The position numbers and the translations under genes are program-made. DNA of 64,000 nt from Amoebidium appalachense (Eukaryota > Ichthyosporea), in contig CAVNZM010000001.1 in the NCBI GenBank assembly GCA_963693365.1, positions 19,902,001 to 19,966,000 on the forward strand, written 5' to 3'. Within the stretch, counting starts at the first letter, position 1, and each line of letters begins with the position of its first letter. The notes under the pieces are model-generated. The model saw only the letters and a list, made by a program, of their open reading frames with translations, was not told where the DNA came from and ran no database searches. Shown here one piece after another: positions 1-10,767 of the stretch.

Positions 1-289
1 TGGCTGTGACATCAAAGTGCACGTGCTCAGCCAGGCCCAGTGCTTCGAGAGCTTTCTTCCCCACGTGGTTGGGTAAGCACGTGCTTGTTGGTGTCATGGT
101 TAACGTTAATATTTGCCGGGGAAAGAGACCGGATTTTTCAGTTTCTAGCACAGAAGCGTGTTTGCATGATATGTCTTGCATGCACATGTGGTGTTCTAAT
201 GGTTGGTATACCCACCTGTATCTTGTCTGGGGTTTTTGGCCTGATTTTTTGGGGGGTTCAAGAGATCTGTTGGGATTGCAACTAGGGGT

Positions 290-545
290 TTCGATTGGCT
301 AATGCATGTTGCTGGAATGCAGTGGTGAGCTCCATCTGGTGGTCGACTGCCGATTGGCTGAATATGAAAGCCAAGAGGACGAGCCAGAGCCCATGGGGTG
401 AGTGCATGTGCACGGTGTGCTGCTATTGGCTAGCAGGTTGTGGTGGTGTGCGGCCATTAGTTATGGTGGTGTGCATAGTTAACTGGTGATGGTGGTGTGC
501 TTTTATTGGCTGATAGATTGATGGTGGGGTGTGATTCTATTGGCA
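290..545 (+). promoter_or_regulatory. Cluster of inverted CCAAT (ATTGG) motifs in a degenerate repeat
   Basis: Five ATTGG motifs, four of them ATTGGCT, occur in about 250 bp (near 293, 351, 424, 504 and 539). They are interspersed with several copies of TGGTGGTGTGC. ATTGG is the reverse complement of the CCAAT box bound by NF-Y. The spacing suggests either a CCAAT-rich promoter or a decayed minisatellite whose unit happens to contain the motif. No start codon or gene can be tied to it. Confidence 0.35.
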
Positions 546-610
546 AGTAAAACGAGAATAGCATGGGTCGATTTTGGTGCGCTTCTGTGGGCAATACGTG
601 CCTCGGACTT

Positions 611-641
611 TTTTTTTTTTTCTTTTTCTTTTTTTTTTTTT

Positions 642-683
<42 letters not shown>

Positions 684-737
684 GGGGGGGGGGGGGGGGG
701 GGGGGGAAGGGGGGGGGGGGGGGGAGGGGGGGGGAGG
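611..737 (+). repeat. Compound T-then-G homopolymer tract
   Basis: About 40 T (with two C interruptions) run directly into about 85 nearly pure G. It is one of several T-to-G tracts in the window with the same order on one strand. Confidence 0.95.
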
Positions 738-923
738 GCTCTGAGAGGCTATGGGTAGAGGCAGAAACTCATTTTTCACTTTTCGTTAGCGTACTAGGCT
801 GCACCAGCTTTGGAGACGATCAAACATATACTCACACATACCGATGCCTACATGTACCAAACACTAGCATTATCTGCACACACAGCTACCCAAATATGTT
901 GCAAACATGTTCAGCCTTCCACT

Positions 924-928
<5 letters not shown>

Positions 929-962
<34 letters not shown>

Positions 963-995
963 CCCCCCAAAAAAAAAAAAAAAAAAAAAAAAAAA
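929..995 (+). repeat. Compound C-then-A homopolymer tract
   Basis: About 40 C are followed immediately by 27 A. This is the reverse-complement equivalent of the T-then-G tract at 611-737. Confidence 0.95.
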
Positions 996-1434
996 GGTAC
1001 ACACACACACACAAAATGAAAAGAAAGAAAGAAGAAAGAAATAAAGAAAGAAAAGAAGAAAAAGAAAAAAAGACACACCGCCACCACCACTGCCCCTTTA
1101 TGCTCTGCCACCAAAGAATGCAAACTGCGCTTTGCCATTACCGTGTACATACATGAGCATGCATGCATTTGTGTATCCGCATGCCTTACTTGTGTGAGTG
1201 TTGCAAGAGTGTGCGTGTGTGCAGGTAGGACCATTGGGACTAACATGTGTGTGCAATTGAGTGGCCAAACCTCAGAGCATCCATAATAGCAGATCACTGG
1301 CAAGGTGAATGATTCTTTAATTTCCACTGATGTTAAAGGACCATATATCTGCTGTGACTTATTGATGGATTCCTGCAGGTCTGGTCAAGATACGTCCACT
1401 TCTTCGCTCCCAACTACCGGTCAGGTTGCATTAT

Positions 1435-1484
<50 letters not shown>

Positions 1485-2077
1485 AACACACAACACACCC
1501 TAGTTTTCGTAAAACCTGGAGGCACACGTGCAGATGAAATGCTTAGAAACACGTGCAGGCGTGGCCACACACACACAGGTATGATAAACGAGAACGTCCA
1601 GACGCACATGCATACATCTATATAGCATAGCAGCACGTAGATACACACGCACATGGCGGCCCATGTGTGTTTTGATAAGGCAATGTCTGATCTTTTTTTT
1701 GGGTGCAAGTCTACTGGATAGAATTGTGTGTTTTTTTGGGTGCAGTGGGGAGCCTACATATGATCCAAGAAGGGTATTTGTATTGCCATGTCTCTCCACG
1801 TATTGCAATCGGTTTTGGGGTGCTTCTTTACCTTCTGTTACCCATTCTAACCCCCCCCCCTCCCTTCCCCGCCTTCCCTGGGTTGGTCATCACCCTGGCT
1901 ATCTTCAACAGGATTGCCTGTCTATCCTTCATTTCCCCTACTTGTCTTGCTTGAGAAGCAGAATATCGATGTTACATACAATTGCTTTTTCAGTTCACCC
2001 TACAGAAACACACACTACCCCTAATTTACACGAGGCTCTATGGCAAGTGTTACTAACCTCGTATTGCATTGTTCTAG

Positions 2078-2512
2078 AGGGGCTCCACCCCGAGCACACC
2101 CCCATCAACCATTGGTCCGTCCAGTGGATCAATCAGCAACCTCCTTTCCTCTCTCGGCCGCATTCCATTGCCTCTTCCATTCACAAATCGTGCACACCTG
2201 CAAGACCGGCCACGTGCCACCTCTGACCCCGCACCAATCCAGTCGCCCCTTTCGAATTCCCTTCCCCCTGTATCATCCCCACTTGCGCCTTCTTCAACTT
2301 ATGCACCACCGATCGTTCGACGTGGCTCACATTCCTCGAATACCACGAAACATCCTTCACCTTCTTTTCTCTCCATTGGGGAACGTTCGATAAGTTCCGG
2401 GGTGCAAAGAACGAGCCAGATTCCATCCGGACCCAGGCCGATGATCAGAAGAGTTTCGGGGACATTTAACAAACAGAATGCGGGGGCATTTAGGGCAGCA
2501 GCACTGGTGAGA

Positions 2513-2597
<85 letters not shown>

Positions 2598-2610
2598 CGT
2601 GCGTGTGTGC

Positions 2611-2674
<64 letters not shown>

Positions 2675-3077
2675 CATGTTTCGTGCATGTTTCGTGCATG
2701 TGCGTGTGTGCGTGCGTAAGTGTGTGTGTGCGCGCACACACACGCGCATGTGCGTCCGTGTGTGTCCGTGCGTGTGTGCGTCCGTGTGTGCTTGTGCGTG
2801 TGTGTGTGTACCTGTGCGTGCGTGCTCGCGCTTTGCATATGTTGCCTTTTGGTACCTCTGCTCTTGGGAAAGGAAAAGGAGCAGAATCCTGGAAGGGGGA
2901 GAGGGGGTTTGGGGGGGGGAGGGGGGCATAACTATGTGTGTAGCAGTGGTGGTGGTGTGTGTGTGTACGTGGGGCGTCGGAGGGGAGGGAGGGGGGAGGG
3001 GGGGGTGGGGAGGGGGGGATGTATGTAACACAATCACAAAGATGCTGCCAAACTCTGGTCCTCCCCCCCCTCCCCCC

Positions 3078-3114
<37 letters not shown>

Positions 3115-3223
3115 AAAAAAAGGCCACCCAAACACCAACTCACCTATCGACCTTTTTGATATGCACAAGCAAGCACACACATACGTGTGTGCGCACACAC
3201 ACACACACACACACATGCACACA

Positions 3224-3260
<37 letters not shown>

Positions 3261-3617
3261 ACACACGGACACACACGTATACACGTGTACACACACACAC
3301 ACACACACTCACACATAAAAACACATACATACATACATACACACACACATACTCACACACACACACACACACACATACATACATACACACACACACATAC
3401 ACACACACGGACACACATGTATACACGTGTACACACACACACACACGTTTACACACACTCACACGGGCAGCCTTTCATCAGCTTCAGCCGACACCCTTCC
3501 ACCTAGAATTCCCCTAGAAGCAAACAGATCTTTCGGGGGAGAACGAAGTCTAAGGGAGGCTCTGAGTATACTTGCGGGTGAAAAGGCGAGACTAGAGGAT
3601 AGGGTGGAGGATCTGAA

Positions 3618-3652
<35 letters not shown>

Positions 3653-3805
3653 TGTGTACGTGCGTGTGCGTGCGTGCGCGCGCGTGCGCGTGCGCGCGCG
3701 CGCGTGTGTGTGTGTGCGTGTGTGTGCTTTCATGTGTGCGTGCGTGTGGTAGTGACAGGTGTGAGAGTCGAGGGCAGCCGTTTTTTTTGTTTTTTTTGTT
3801 TTGTT

Positions 3806-3836
<31 letters not shown>

Positions 3837-4529
3837 GGGGAATGGGGGGAGGGGAGGGGGGATGGTGACAGAAAGGAGCATAAGGGGGTTTTTCCTTCGG
3901 GGGGTAAGAGGGGGTGGGGGGTGTCAGAGGGAGAGGTTGCAATGGGACCGTAAGGAAGCAGAGAGGAGAGGTGGTGAGTTGGGGATCAAGCGTGCAAACC
4001 ATCCAGCATCATCTACCCCCCTCCCCTCCTCCTCCCCCCCCCCCCCCCCTCCCCCTTGACCGTCCCTCTCCTGCCGCCAACCTTATGGTCTCTGTTTTTC
4101 TTTTGTTTTTGATATCACCTTTGTGGTATGTTCATTTTTTCAACCCCTGTTTCCGCAACCCTTTTACACTACGAGTCGAGCTCAAATCTACACAAACATT
4201 CATCATTTGCGGCACTCTCTGACATCAAAGAACACTGGACAGCCACGCATGCACCATAGAGGCGCTGGGATGTACGTGCACAGGACACACACACACACAC
4301 ATTCACGAACTCACAGGCATTCACCCACATGTTATATGTTATCATTCACACGGACAAGTGCGTGCGCGCGCACACACACACACACACACACTCATCCTAC
4401 CGTGTCGGAGCGCGCCTGCACACACGCACGCGCACACAATTGCACACACACACAACACACACACATGCAAACACAAGCATATATACACATGCACACGTGC
4501 GTGCGCGCACACGCACAAACACACACACA

Positions 4530-4612
<83 letters not shown>

Positions 4613-5330
4613 CACAGGAATTCTTGACGCAAGGGAGCAAACCATCCTCGAACTTCAAACCAAGATAACGGAATCCCAAAAGAAAATCGACAATTTGGAA
4701 AAGGAAAACCAATGGTTGCTAAGAGAAATCCCACGGAAGGACGCGGAAGTTTCCATGCTACGATATGCTCTCACGTCATTGGGTAACAATGTCACGATTA
4801 GGCGATTTGTGCCCGGTTGCTCCAACGAGATGGAGCAGGAAATAGTTACGACCGGTGCAATGAACGATCTTGGACCAATAGAATCGAGGGATTCGGGAAG
4901 TATGTGGATCGAGGTGAGGTGTTGCGCTGAGAAGGGTACAGCCAGGGAGTTTGGGAGAGACCGTGGTTTGGACGGGATGGACAATGTAGATTCCGGATTT
5001 ATTGAAAGTGCACCGGTGCAGGATACAAATAAACCTGGAACGAGAACACGGGAAAACCATAATTTTAAGAGGCTAATGAAGGATGAGATAGCATACATCG
5101 AAGCACCCCCATTCATCGGTGAATTGCTCTCGGCAATGGAAATTTTGGAATCAAAACTCGAAAAGAAACGAATGGAAAACCGGGACATGACGAATGTGAT
5201 TGCCGATTTGCAGGCCAAACACGACCAATTGAAACTAGAACTAGAAAAAACGAAGGAAGAGGTGACGAGGGAGCGGGTGGCGGAAAAACGAAGACTAGAT
5301 ATGAAGGACAAAGAATGTGACGAAATTTAG
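2078..5330 (+). CDS. Unrecognised coiled-coil protein, three exons (5' end uncertain)
   Basis: Three exons splice in phase: 2078-2514, 3471-3619 and 4618-5330, giving 1299 nt (432 residues plus TAG). The first exon has no ATG at its start. It follows a 3' splice site (TTCTAG) preceded by a TACTAAC-type branch motif near 2050, so earlier exons are likely. The product has a Ser/Pro/Thr-rich, probably disordered first ~145 residues. A short coiled coil spans exons 2-3 (heptad-like [17 protein letters not shown], then [16 protein letters not shown]), followed by a variable middle. A second highly charged helix lies near the C-terminus ([20 protein letters not shown] to the end). Both introns begin with (GT)n at the donor and end with (CA)n at the acceptor. 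I do not recognise a family; a cytoskeletal or scaffold protein is only a guess. Phase consistency across all three exons is the main evidence that it is real. Confidence 0.68.
2515..3470 (+). other. Intron with (GT)n at its 5' end and (CA)n at its 3' end
   Basis: The donor GTGTGT is the start of a (GT)n tract reaching about 2670. The middle holds G-rich (2890-3018) then C-rich (3061-3112) runs, and 3180-3465 is a (CA)n-rich tract ending at GGCAG. The halves are complementary in nested order (GT, G, C, CA), so the RNA could fold into one long hairpin that brings the splice sites together. Confidence 0.8.
3620..4617 (+). other. Second intron with GT, G, C, CA order
   Basis: The intron opens with (GT)n (3620-3735) at the donor and has a T-then-G tract (3781-3865) and a C-rich run (4016-4057). 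It closes with (CA)n (4281-4610) before TTCACAG. The reading phase across it is preserved (phase 1 to a two-base completion). This is the same nested complementary arrangement as the previous intron. Confidence 0.8.
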
Positions 5331-6757
5331 CGGGGGTGAAACTCTGTTGCAAGATGATGCATGAAGGTGAGTGCCTGTGTGTGTGGCACCTCTCTCTGCG
5401 TGTATCTGTGTGTGGGTGTGCGTGTGTCTGTGTCGATGTATGTCTGTGTGTAGGTCGGGTATGGACGTGCGGGTGTACATCTCTGTACTTGCATGCATGC
5501 GCCTGAGCTTTGTTTGCAATGGCTGGTGTGTGCAAGCGTGTGCAATGCTGGTGTCTGTCTGTTTTTGGCTGCACGTGGATGCATGTGCACGTGTTAAATG
5601 GTGACCACATCCTTACCTGTTGGCCCATTTTACTTGCTTTGTGTTTGTGTGTGTTGGGAGAGAAGGAGAGGGGGAGGTGGGGAGGGAGGGGGAGGTGGGG
5701 AGGGGGGACACCGAGAGATAGGAGAATGAACAGCTAAGGGGATGGGAGGGTGGGGGTAATTGATTGTTTTGCTGCGTCTTCGGATGAGGTAGCATGGGGC
5801 TGGAAGAAGAGGAGGGGACGCTGGAAGTGTTGTGCACGTGTTGGTGTGCTCTGGACCGGCTCGGGTGGGTTCTATAAGCGCAACTTCTCGCAAACACAAC
5901 TCCCCCTCCCCCCCCCCCCCCCCCCTCCCTCCCACCCCGCCCCCCAACAGGGCCTGCCTGCCCACCCGAACCCTCTCTATCGAGTATGTCTCCTGATGTA
6001 TACGTGTGTGTGTGTTGGGGGGTTGTTGCTTTTTTTTTTTTTTTTTTTTTGGGGGGGGGGGGGGGAGAGGGGGGGGGGGGGGGGGGGGGGGGGGTAAAGG
6101 TTGGGGGAGCCTAGGGGGAAGGGGGGAGGTAGGAGGGATTGTATGTTCCCATAGTGGGGTAAGTAATTATTTTTTCTGACATCAGTATATGCCACAGGTT
6201 TGAAGAAGAGAGGTGTGGGGGGCGGCATGCTCAGGAATTTAAGTATTGCCTAATAAGGAAGAAAATACCAAAAGGAAGCACCAGTATGGAGCAAGGTGAC
6301 GAGACACTTTGAATTTTCACCTTGATGTAATGTTGACTCTGTAAGCGCCTCCATCTAAGGTGGACTCTGCAAATGTGAAATATTGCTTGTTATTGCTAAT
6401 TTCTGGATGATACAGTAGGTGACCCTGTACAGTAGTGATGATGTAATTTGTAAACCTACATTGTAAATATAACTGGTGAATATAAGTGAAATGTGTTTGC
6501 TAAGTTTGGCTCTCGCGTGCAAGTACGTGATTGGTTGATGGAATGTGAAATGCAAGCCTGTACATACACTTTTAGATGCAGCACATAATGTATTTAAATT
6601 TATTAATGATATAATAAGACGTCTAGAAAGCAACTTGACCAAAATCTGACTATTGGTCTTTTGCCCCTGAAAGGGTATGACATAGGTGCACACCAAATTA
6701 TTTACAGATATATATACCCAGTCTATCGGGTATTTGGGGGATGAAAGATGGCCTGGT

Positions 6758-6822
<65 letters not shown>

Positions 6823-7003
6823 AGGGGGGGGGGATTCGAAATATCTTCCAACCCGTAAAACCGTATACTTGAAGGATGTGTGGCCATGCATGTCGAAATT
6901 ATGTACATGACATAAAGAGATCCAGTATAAAGGATTCTTTAATTTGAACGGGGGGAGGGGGGGGGGGGAGGGGGGGGGTAGATAATTTCTCACCGACCGT
7001 CAG

Positions 7004-7038
<35 letters not shown>

Positions 7039-7082
7039 AAGCCCTGTCCCCTGCGGCCGAGTTCCTCTCTTATAAATTTCTT

Positions 7083-7245
7083 GCTGCCTGCTTAGTGCTG
7101 CAACTCTAGCCCCCAACCCTTACCACTGCTGCCCTTGGCTGCTTTTGGGCGTCTGCTCGCATAAGTAACCTGCTCGTCACCGATCAAGATGGGTGACCCA
7201 CCCCTGTTCAAGTGAAGCAGTATCTGAGTTGGGTTTCGCCAATAC
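7083..7245 (-). repeat. Dispersed repeat (R2-type) fragment, reverse orientation
   Basis: It shares several short blocks with other copies: a CTGCTCGTC-like block, a 'gatcaagatgggtgaccca'-type block, and a 'gtatctgagttgggtttcg'-type block. Forward-oriented relatives lie at 27585-27828 and 31640-31837. The fragment ends directly against a C-then-A run. Confidence 0.65.
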
Positions 7246-7526
7246 CCCCCCCCCCCCAAAAAAAAAAAAGAAAAAGAAAAGAAAGAAAAAAAGAAAAAAA
7301 AGCAAAAAGAAAAGTAGCTAATGTCGTGGCCTCGAAAGAAAAGGTTTGGGGGGAAGGGGCGGGGGAGGGAGGGGAGGGAGGGGGGGTAGGAGTGGGGAGG
7401 GGGTTGGGGTTTGGGGGGAGGGGGGAAGGTGGGGAGCATTACTGGATGAGCTTATGTAATCTTGTGCGGATGGTCTTGCTTTTTTCCCTCGTCAATTTCA
7501 CGGTTCATTTGTCAGAAATTGGTTTG

Positions 7527-7589
7527 CCCGCACACGCACACACATACACACGCACACACACACACACCGTGACACACACCTGTACACAC

Positions 7590-7628
<39 letters not shown>

Positions 7629-7655
7629 GTGTACACGCACGCACGCACGCACGCA

Positions 7656-7730
<75 letters not shown>
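7527..7730 (+). repeat. (CA)n microsatellite with CACG variants
   Basis: About 200 bp of mostly CA dinucleotides with a (CACG)n interruption near 7636-7657. No exon is seen next to it. Confidence 0.95.
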
Positions 7731-7731
<1 letters not shown>

Positions 7732-8001
7732 GTCACACTCACTCACTCACTCACTAGAGCTCACACGTCCACTGCGTCACCCGAGCGCACACACAAACAC
7801 ACACACACGATCACACACACGCGTGCACACAAACGCACGGCGGACACACATACTCTACCCGTGACATGGCGATGGCCATGGCACCCATTAGCAGATGCTC
7901 ATTCCATACACCATAAATTGTATGTACAAGTACGGGAGGCAGCGTCACAGCCCACCCAGCCTACACTGTCACGCGCACCAAGACATGCATGTACACGCCC
8001 A

Positions 8002-8117
8002 CAAAAATTGCTCGCTCCTGATATGGTACCCGGGCCTGTTTTTTTCTGTAGGCCGTGTACACTTCACCATCTTGAAGGTGGGGGCCCGGGTACCATATCA
8101 GGAGCGAGCAATTTTTG
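8002..8117. repeat. Perfect 35-bp inverted repeat with 46-nt spacer
   Basis: The left arm 8002-8036 and right arm 8083-8117 are exact reverse complements over 35 bases (core AATTGCTCGCTCCTGATATG), separated by 46 nt. The stem contains KpnI/SmaI-like palindromic GGTACCCGGG. It could be the terminal inverted repeats of a tiny MITE, a cruciform-forming site or a structured RNA stem. Confidence 0.9.
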
Positions 8118-8127
8118 AATTCTCCCT

Positions 8128-8170
8128 CCCCGGCCCCGCCGGGGAAAATTTGAGGTTTTTGGACCTCAAA
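8128..8170. repeat. Two further small hairpins beside the 35-bp palindrome
   Basis: CCCCGGC (8128-8134) pairs with GCCGGGG (8138-8144) across a 3-nt loop. TTTGAGGT (8149-8156) pairs with ACCTCAAA (8163-8170) across a 6-nt loop. Together with the large palindrome they make three consecutive hairpins in 170 bp. Confidence 0.75.
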
Positions 8171-9397
8171 GAAGTCAAATCCTGCAATCCACTACCGGGA
8201 GGCCAAAAAGGGTGATTTCACAAAAAAGCAGGGTCATACATGAAAAAGAGAAAATGGGCGAGTTCAGTGGGCTGCCGATAGGTATATTTCGTGCTGGGCC
8301 GGTATACATGCTGCCGTGGTTGTTGCTGTAGACGGCAGTATGGCATTGCCCATGTGTCACGTGACCTGCACGTGAATGCGACCATGTGCAGGCACTGAGT
8401 CTAGGGGGATTTGTGTGTGTGTTTTGGAGCACCGACAAGGCAGAGCCAGGGTGAGGGATGTGTAAACATGGAGTTTAGGGAGATCGTGCTGCTATTGTAA
8501 CATGTGCACAAAACAGCCACGTGCACCACACTCCGGTGTACAGAACAATAATATGCACATGCGTCACTGTAATATCATGTATGCGCATGCCGCACAAGGT
8601 TTAGGAGACCACCACAGTAGATACTATTTTCTTTTGGTGGATATCCATGTAGGAATGGTGTGTGCAGTTGTCATGATCAGCCTGAGGCAGGCACGTGCAC
8701 TCACTGAATTACTAGAACTCGAATAAAAAATACATTCGCTAAAAATGGCAAGGTAAATTTGGGGCCAAGCTATTATTTCCCCCTTTTAAACTTTTTTTTG
8801 GCTCCAAGAACTTCGACGCCAAAATTTCTATATTTGGCCATCGTATATGATAATGAACACGTGTACTTAAAGTAGTTATATAAATATGGACGGCCCGTTA
8901 CAAATACAGTGACGAAAAACAGTGACCCACGAGCAGTTTTTCTTTCTATCCCCCCCCCCCCCCCCCCAACACACACACACACACCACACACCAGACACAC
9001 ACACCACCACCACGGTGACCACCACCACCACCACCACCACCACTCACCCCCCAAAAAAACCACACACATACGTGCACGTGTACACACACTCACACAACTG
9101 TACCACCACCACCTCCACTGGACCCCATTTCCTCGTTGTTTTCTTAAGCCTTCAGACCAGTCCTGTACACTGGAGTTAAACAATTGAATTCACCTAGGCT
9201 GACATGCATCCACCCCCGCCTTCCACTTCCCCTCCCCCCACCCCCACCCCCACCCCCCTCCACCCCCACCCCCTCCCCCCTCAATGAAGAAGGGCCCCCG
9301 TAAGCCTTGGGGGGGGGGGGGGGGGGGGGGAGGGGGAGGGGGGGGAGGGGCTCTCGAGCCTCCGGGTAGGGAAATGGGGTCCGGGGATCCGGAGAGG

Positions 9398-9448
<51 letters not shown>

Positions 9449-9581
9449 GGGGCATATAATATTGGGCCTAGATATCATAGTATGGGGCCCCGGGGGAGGG
9501 AGAGGTGGGGGGGGGGAGGGGGGGAGGATCCACGGGAAAGACCTTTAGGTGCATGTTCTTATTTATACCCCCTTCGAATCA

Positions 9582-9629
<48 letters not shown>

Positions 9630-10330
9630 TGAGTGCAGGCCGTGACGTAGCTACGGTAACCCTGCAGAAGGCAACAAAAATGTATTAATTACTAGCACTG
9701 TACATGTGTTCATAGTGCAGCTTGCACCACGTATGATCTCAGCAACTTTAAAGTAGTCACAAAGTTTAGTTATTTTCATTATTTTCATTGCTCTGAACTC
9801 TATTACTCTGAAACGATCACCGTGCATGTGCCACAAGATAACAACCCTATATGTGTGCAGCTGCAGCCTGCAGGTTAGACTCGCTGAAAAGACAATTGTC
9901 AGTGTGCATCCGACGCTTGCAGCTGCAGCTAGCCTCTGCAACATTAATACTTGCCAAGTGAATGCTCTTACACTTGATCATCATTCACTCAAAAAACCGA
10001 GGACCGACAGATTAAATATTAATGTCGATCCGAATGATCAGCAAGTGTCTATGTGTACTACTATATATACACACACGTTAAAAAGCGAAGCTATCAGTTA
10101 CAAGGCACACCTGCTGCACTGGCACACATACACATACACACTGGCAGATCGATGCTGTCAAAATTTACTTTCATGTACTTCGTCGGTCCGACACAGGTGC
10201 ACATGAACACGTACAAATGTACAAGCCGCGCACACACCACACCACACATACATACACACACACACACTCACACACACACACACGCACACACGCACGCACA
10301 CACACACACGCACGCACGCATACACACACA

Positions 10331-10362
<32 letters not shown>

Positions 10363-10653
10363 TCACTGGGTGCGCTCGCTGGGGATTAGTTTTTTGGCAC
10401 ACTGTTGACTTTATCGTGTGTTTATTATTTGCTATTTATTGGCCAGCGGCCAACATTTAAAAATATATATACCTAAAAATAAATACTGACTGCGGCCAGC
10501 AGACATTATACACCTTCCAGGACACATTAACACCAGTAGTCTAACACACCATACTCTCGATCACAAAGAATTACTAACAAACAGAGAAAAGTGCAAAGGC
10601 TCTGTACTATTACTCAGATTCTTCTTAACAGTAAACTTCGGAATGAAAGCTAG

Positions 10654-10688
<35 letters not shown>

Positions 10689-10767
10689 CATGACTGTACG
10701 AAGAACAGGTATAACTTGAAGCGCTACAACACATATGAGATCCGTTACATTGGTGTACATTCCAATA
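8171..10767. other. Gene-free stretch, mixed unique sequence and simple repeats
   Basis: No coding region is recognised. 8220-8940 and 9650-10060 are ordinary-looking, repeat-poor sequence. Simple repeats are C then (CA) then (ACC) (8951-9055), G-rich blocks (9311-9530), a C run (9583-9629), (CA)n (10250-10362) and a C run (10653-10687). Confidence 0.55.

Larger units (their letters stand above)
1..2077. other. Intergenic or unresolved 5' region, no recognised gene
   Basis: I see no supportable coding gene here. The stretch holds clustered ATTGG motifs (290-545), a T-then-G tract (611-737), a C-then-A tract (929-995), a C-then-CA tract (1439-1486), and otherwise mixed sequence. Its right edge is a good 3' splice site with a TACTAAC-type branch point, so upstream exons of the coiled-coil gene could lie in this region, but I could not identify them. 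Confidence 0.5.
5331..8001. other. Gene-free stretch dominated by microsatellites
   Basis: No gene is recognised. Contents in order: GT-rich sequence (5370-5470); G-rich purine sequence (5640-5710); C-rich tract (5900-5947); a T-then-G tract (6031-6094); a repeat-poor AT-rich stretch (6170-6750); GT-then-G (6757-6832); a C run (7004-7036); a reverse-oriented dispersed-repeat fragment (7083-7245); a C-then-A tract (7244-7270); and a long (CA)n tract (7527-7730). Confidence 0.6.

Noticed and set aside
2515-4610. Long frames encoding VCVCVC, HTHTHT, GGGG or PPPP on either strand, here and throughout the window
   Set aside because: They are translations of (GT)n, (CA)n, G or C simple repeats and not protein-coding genes.
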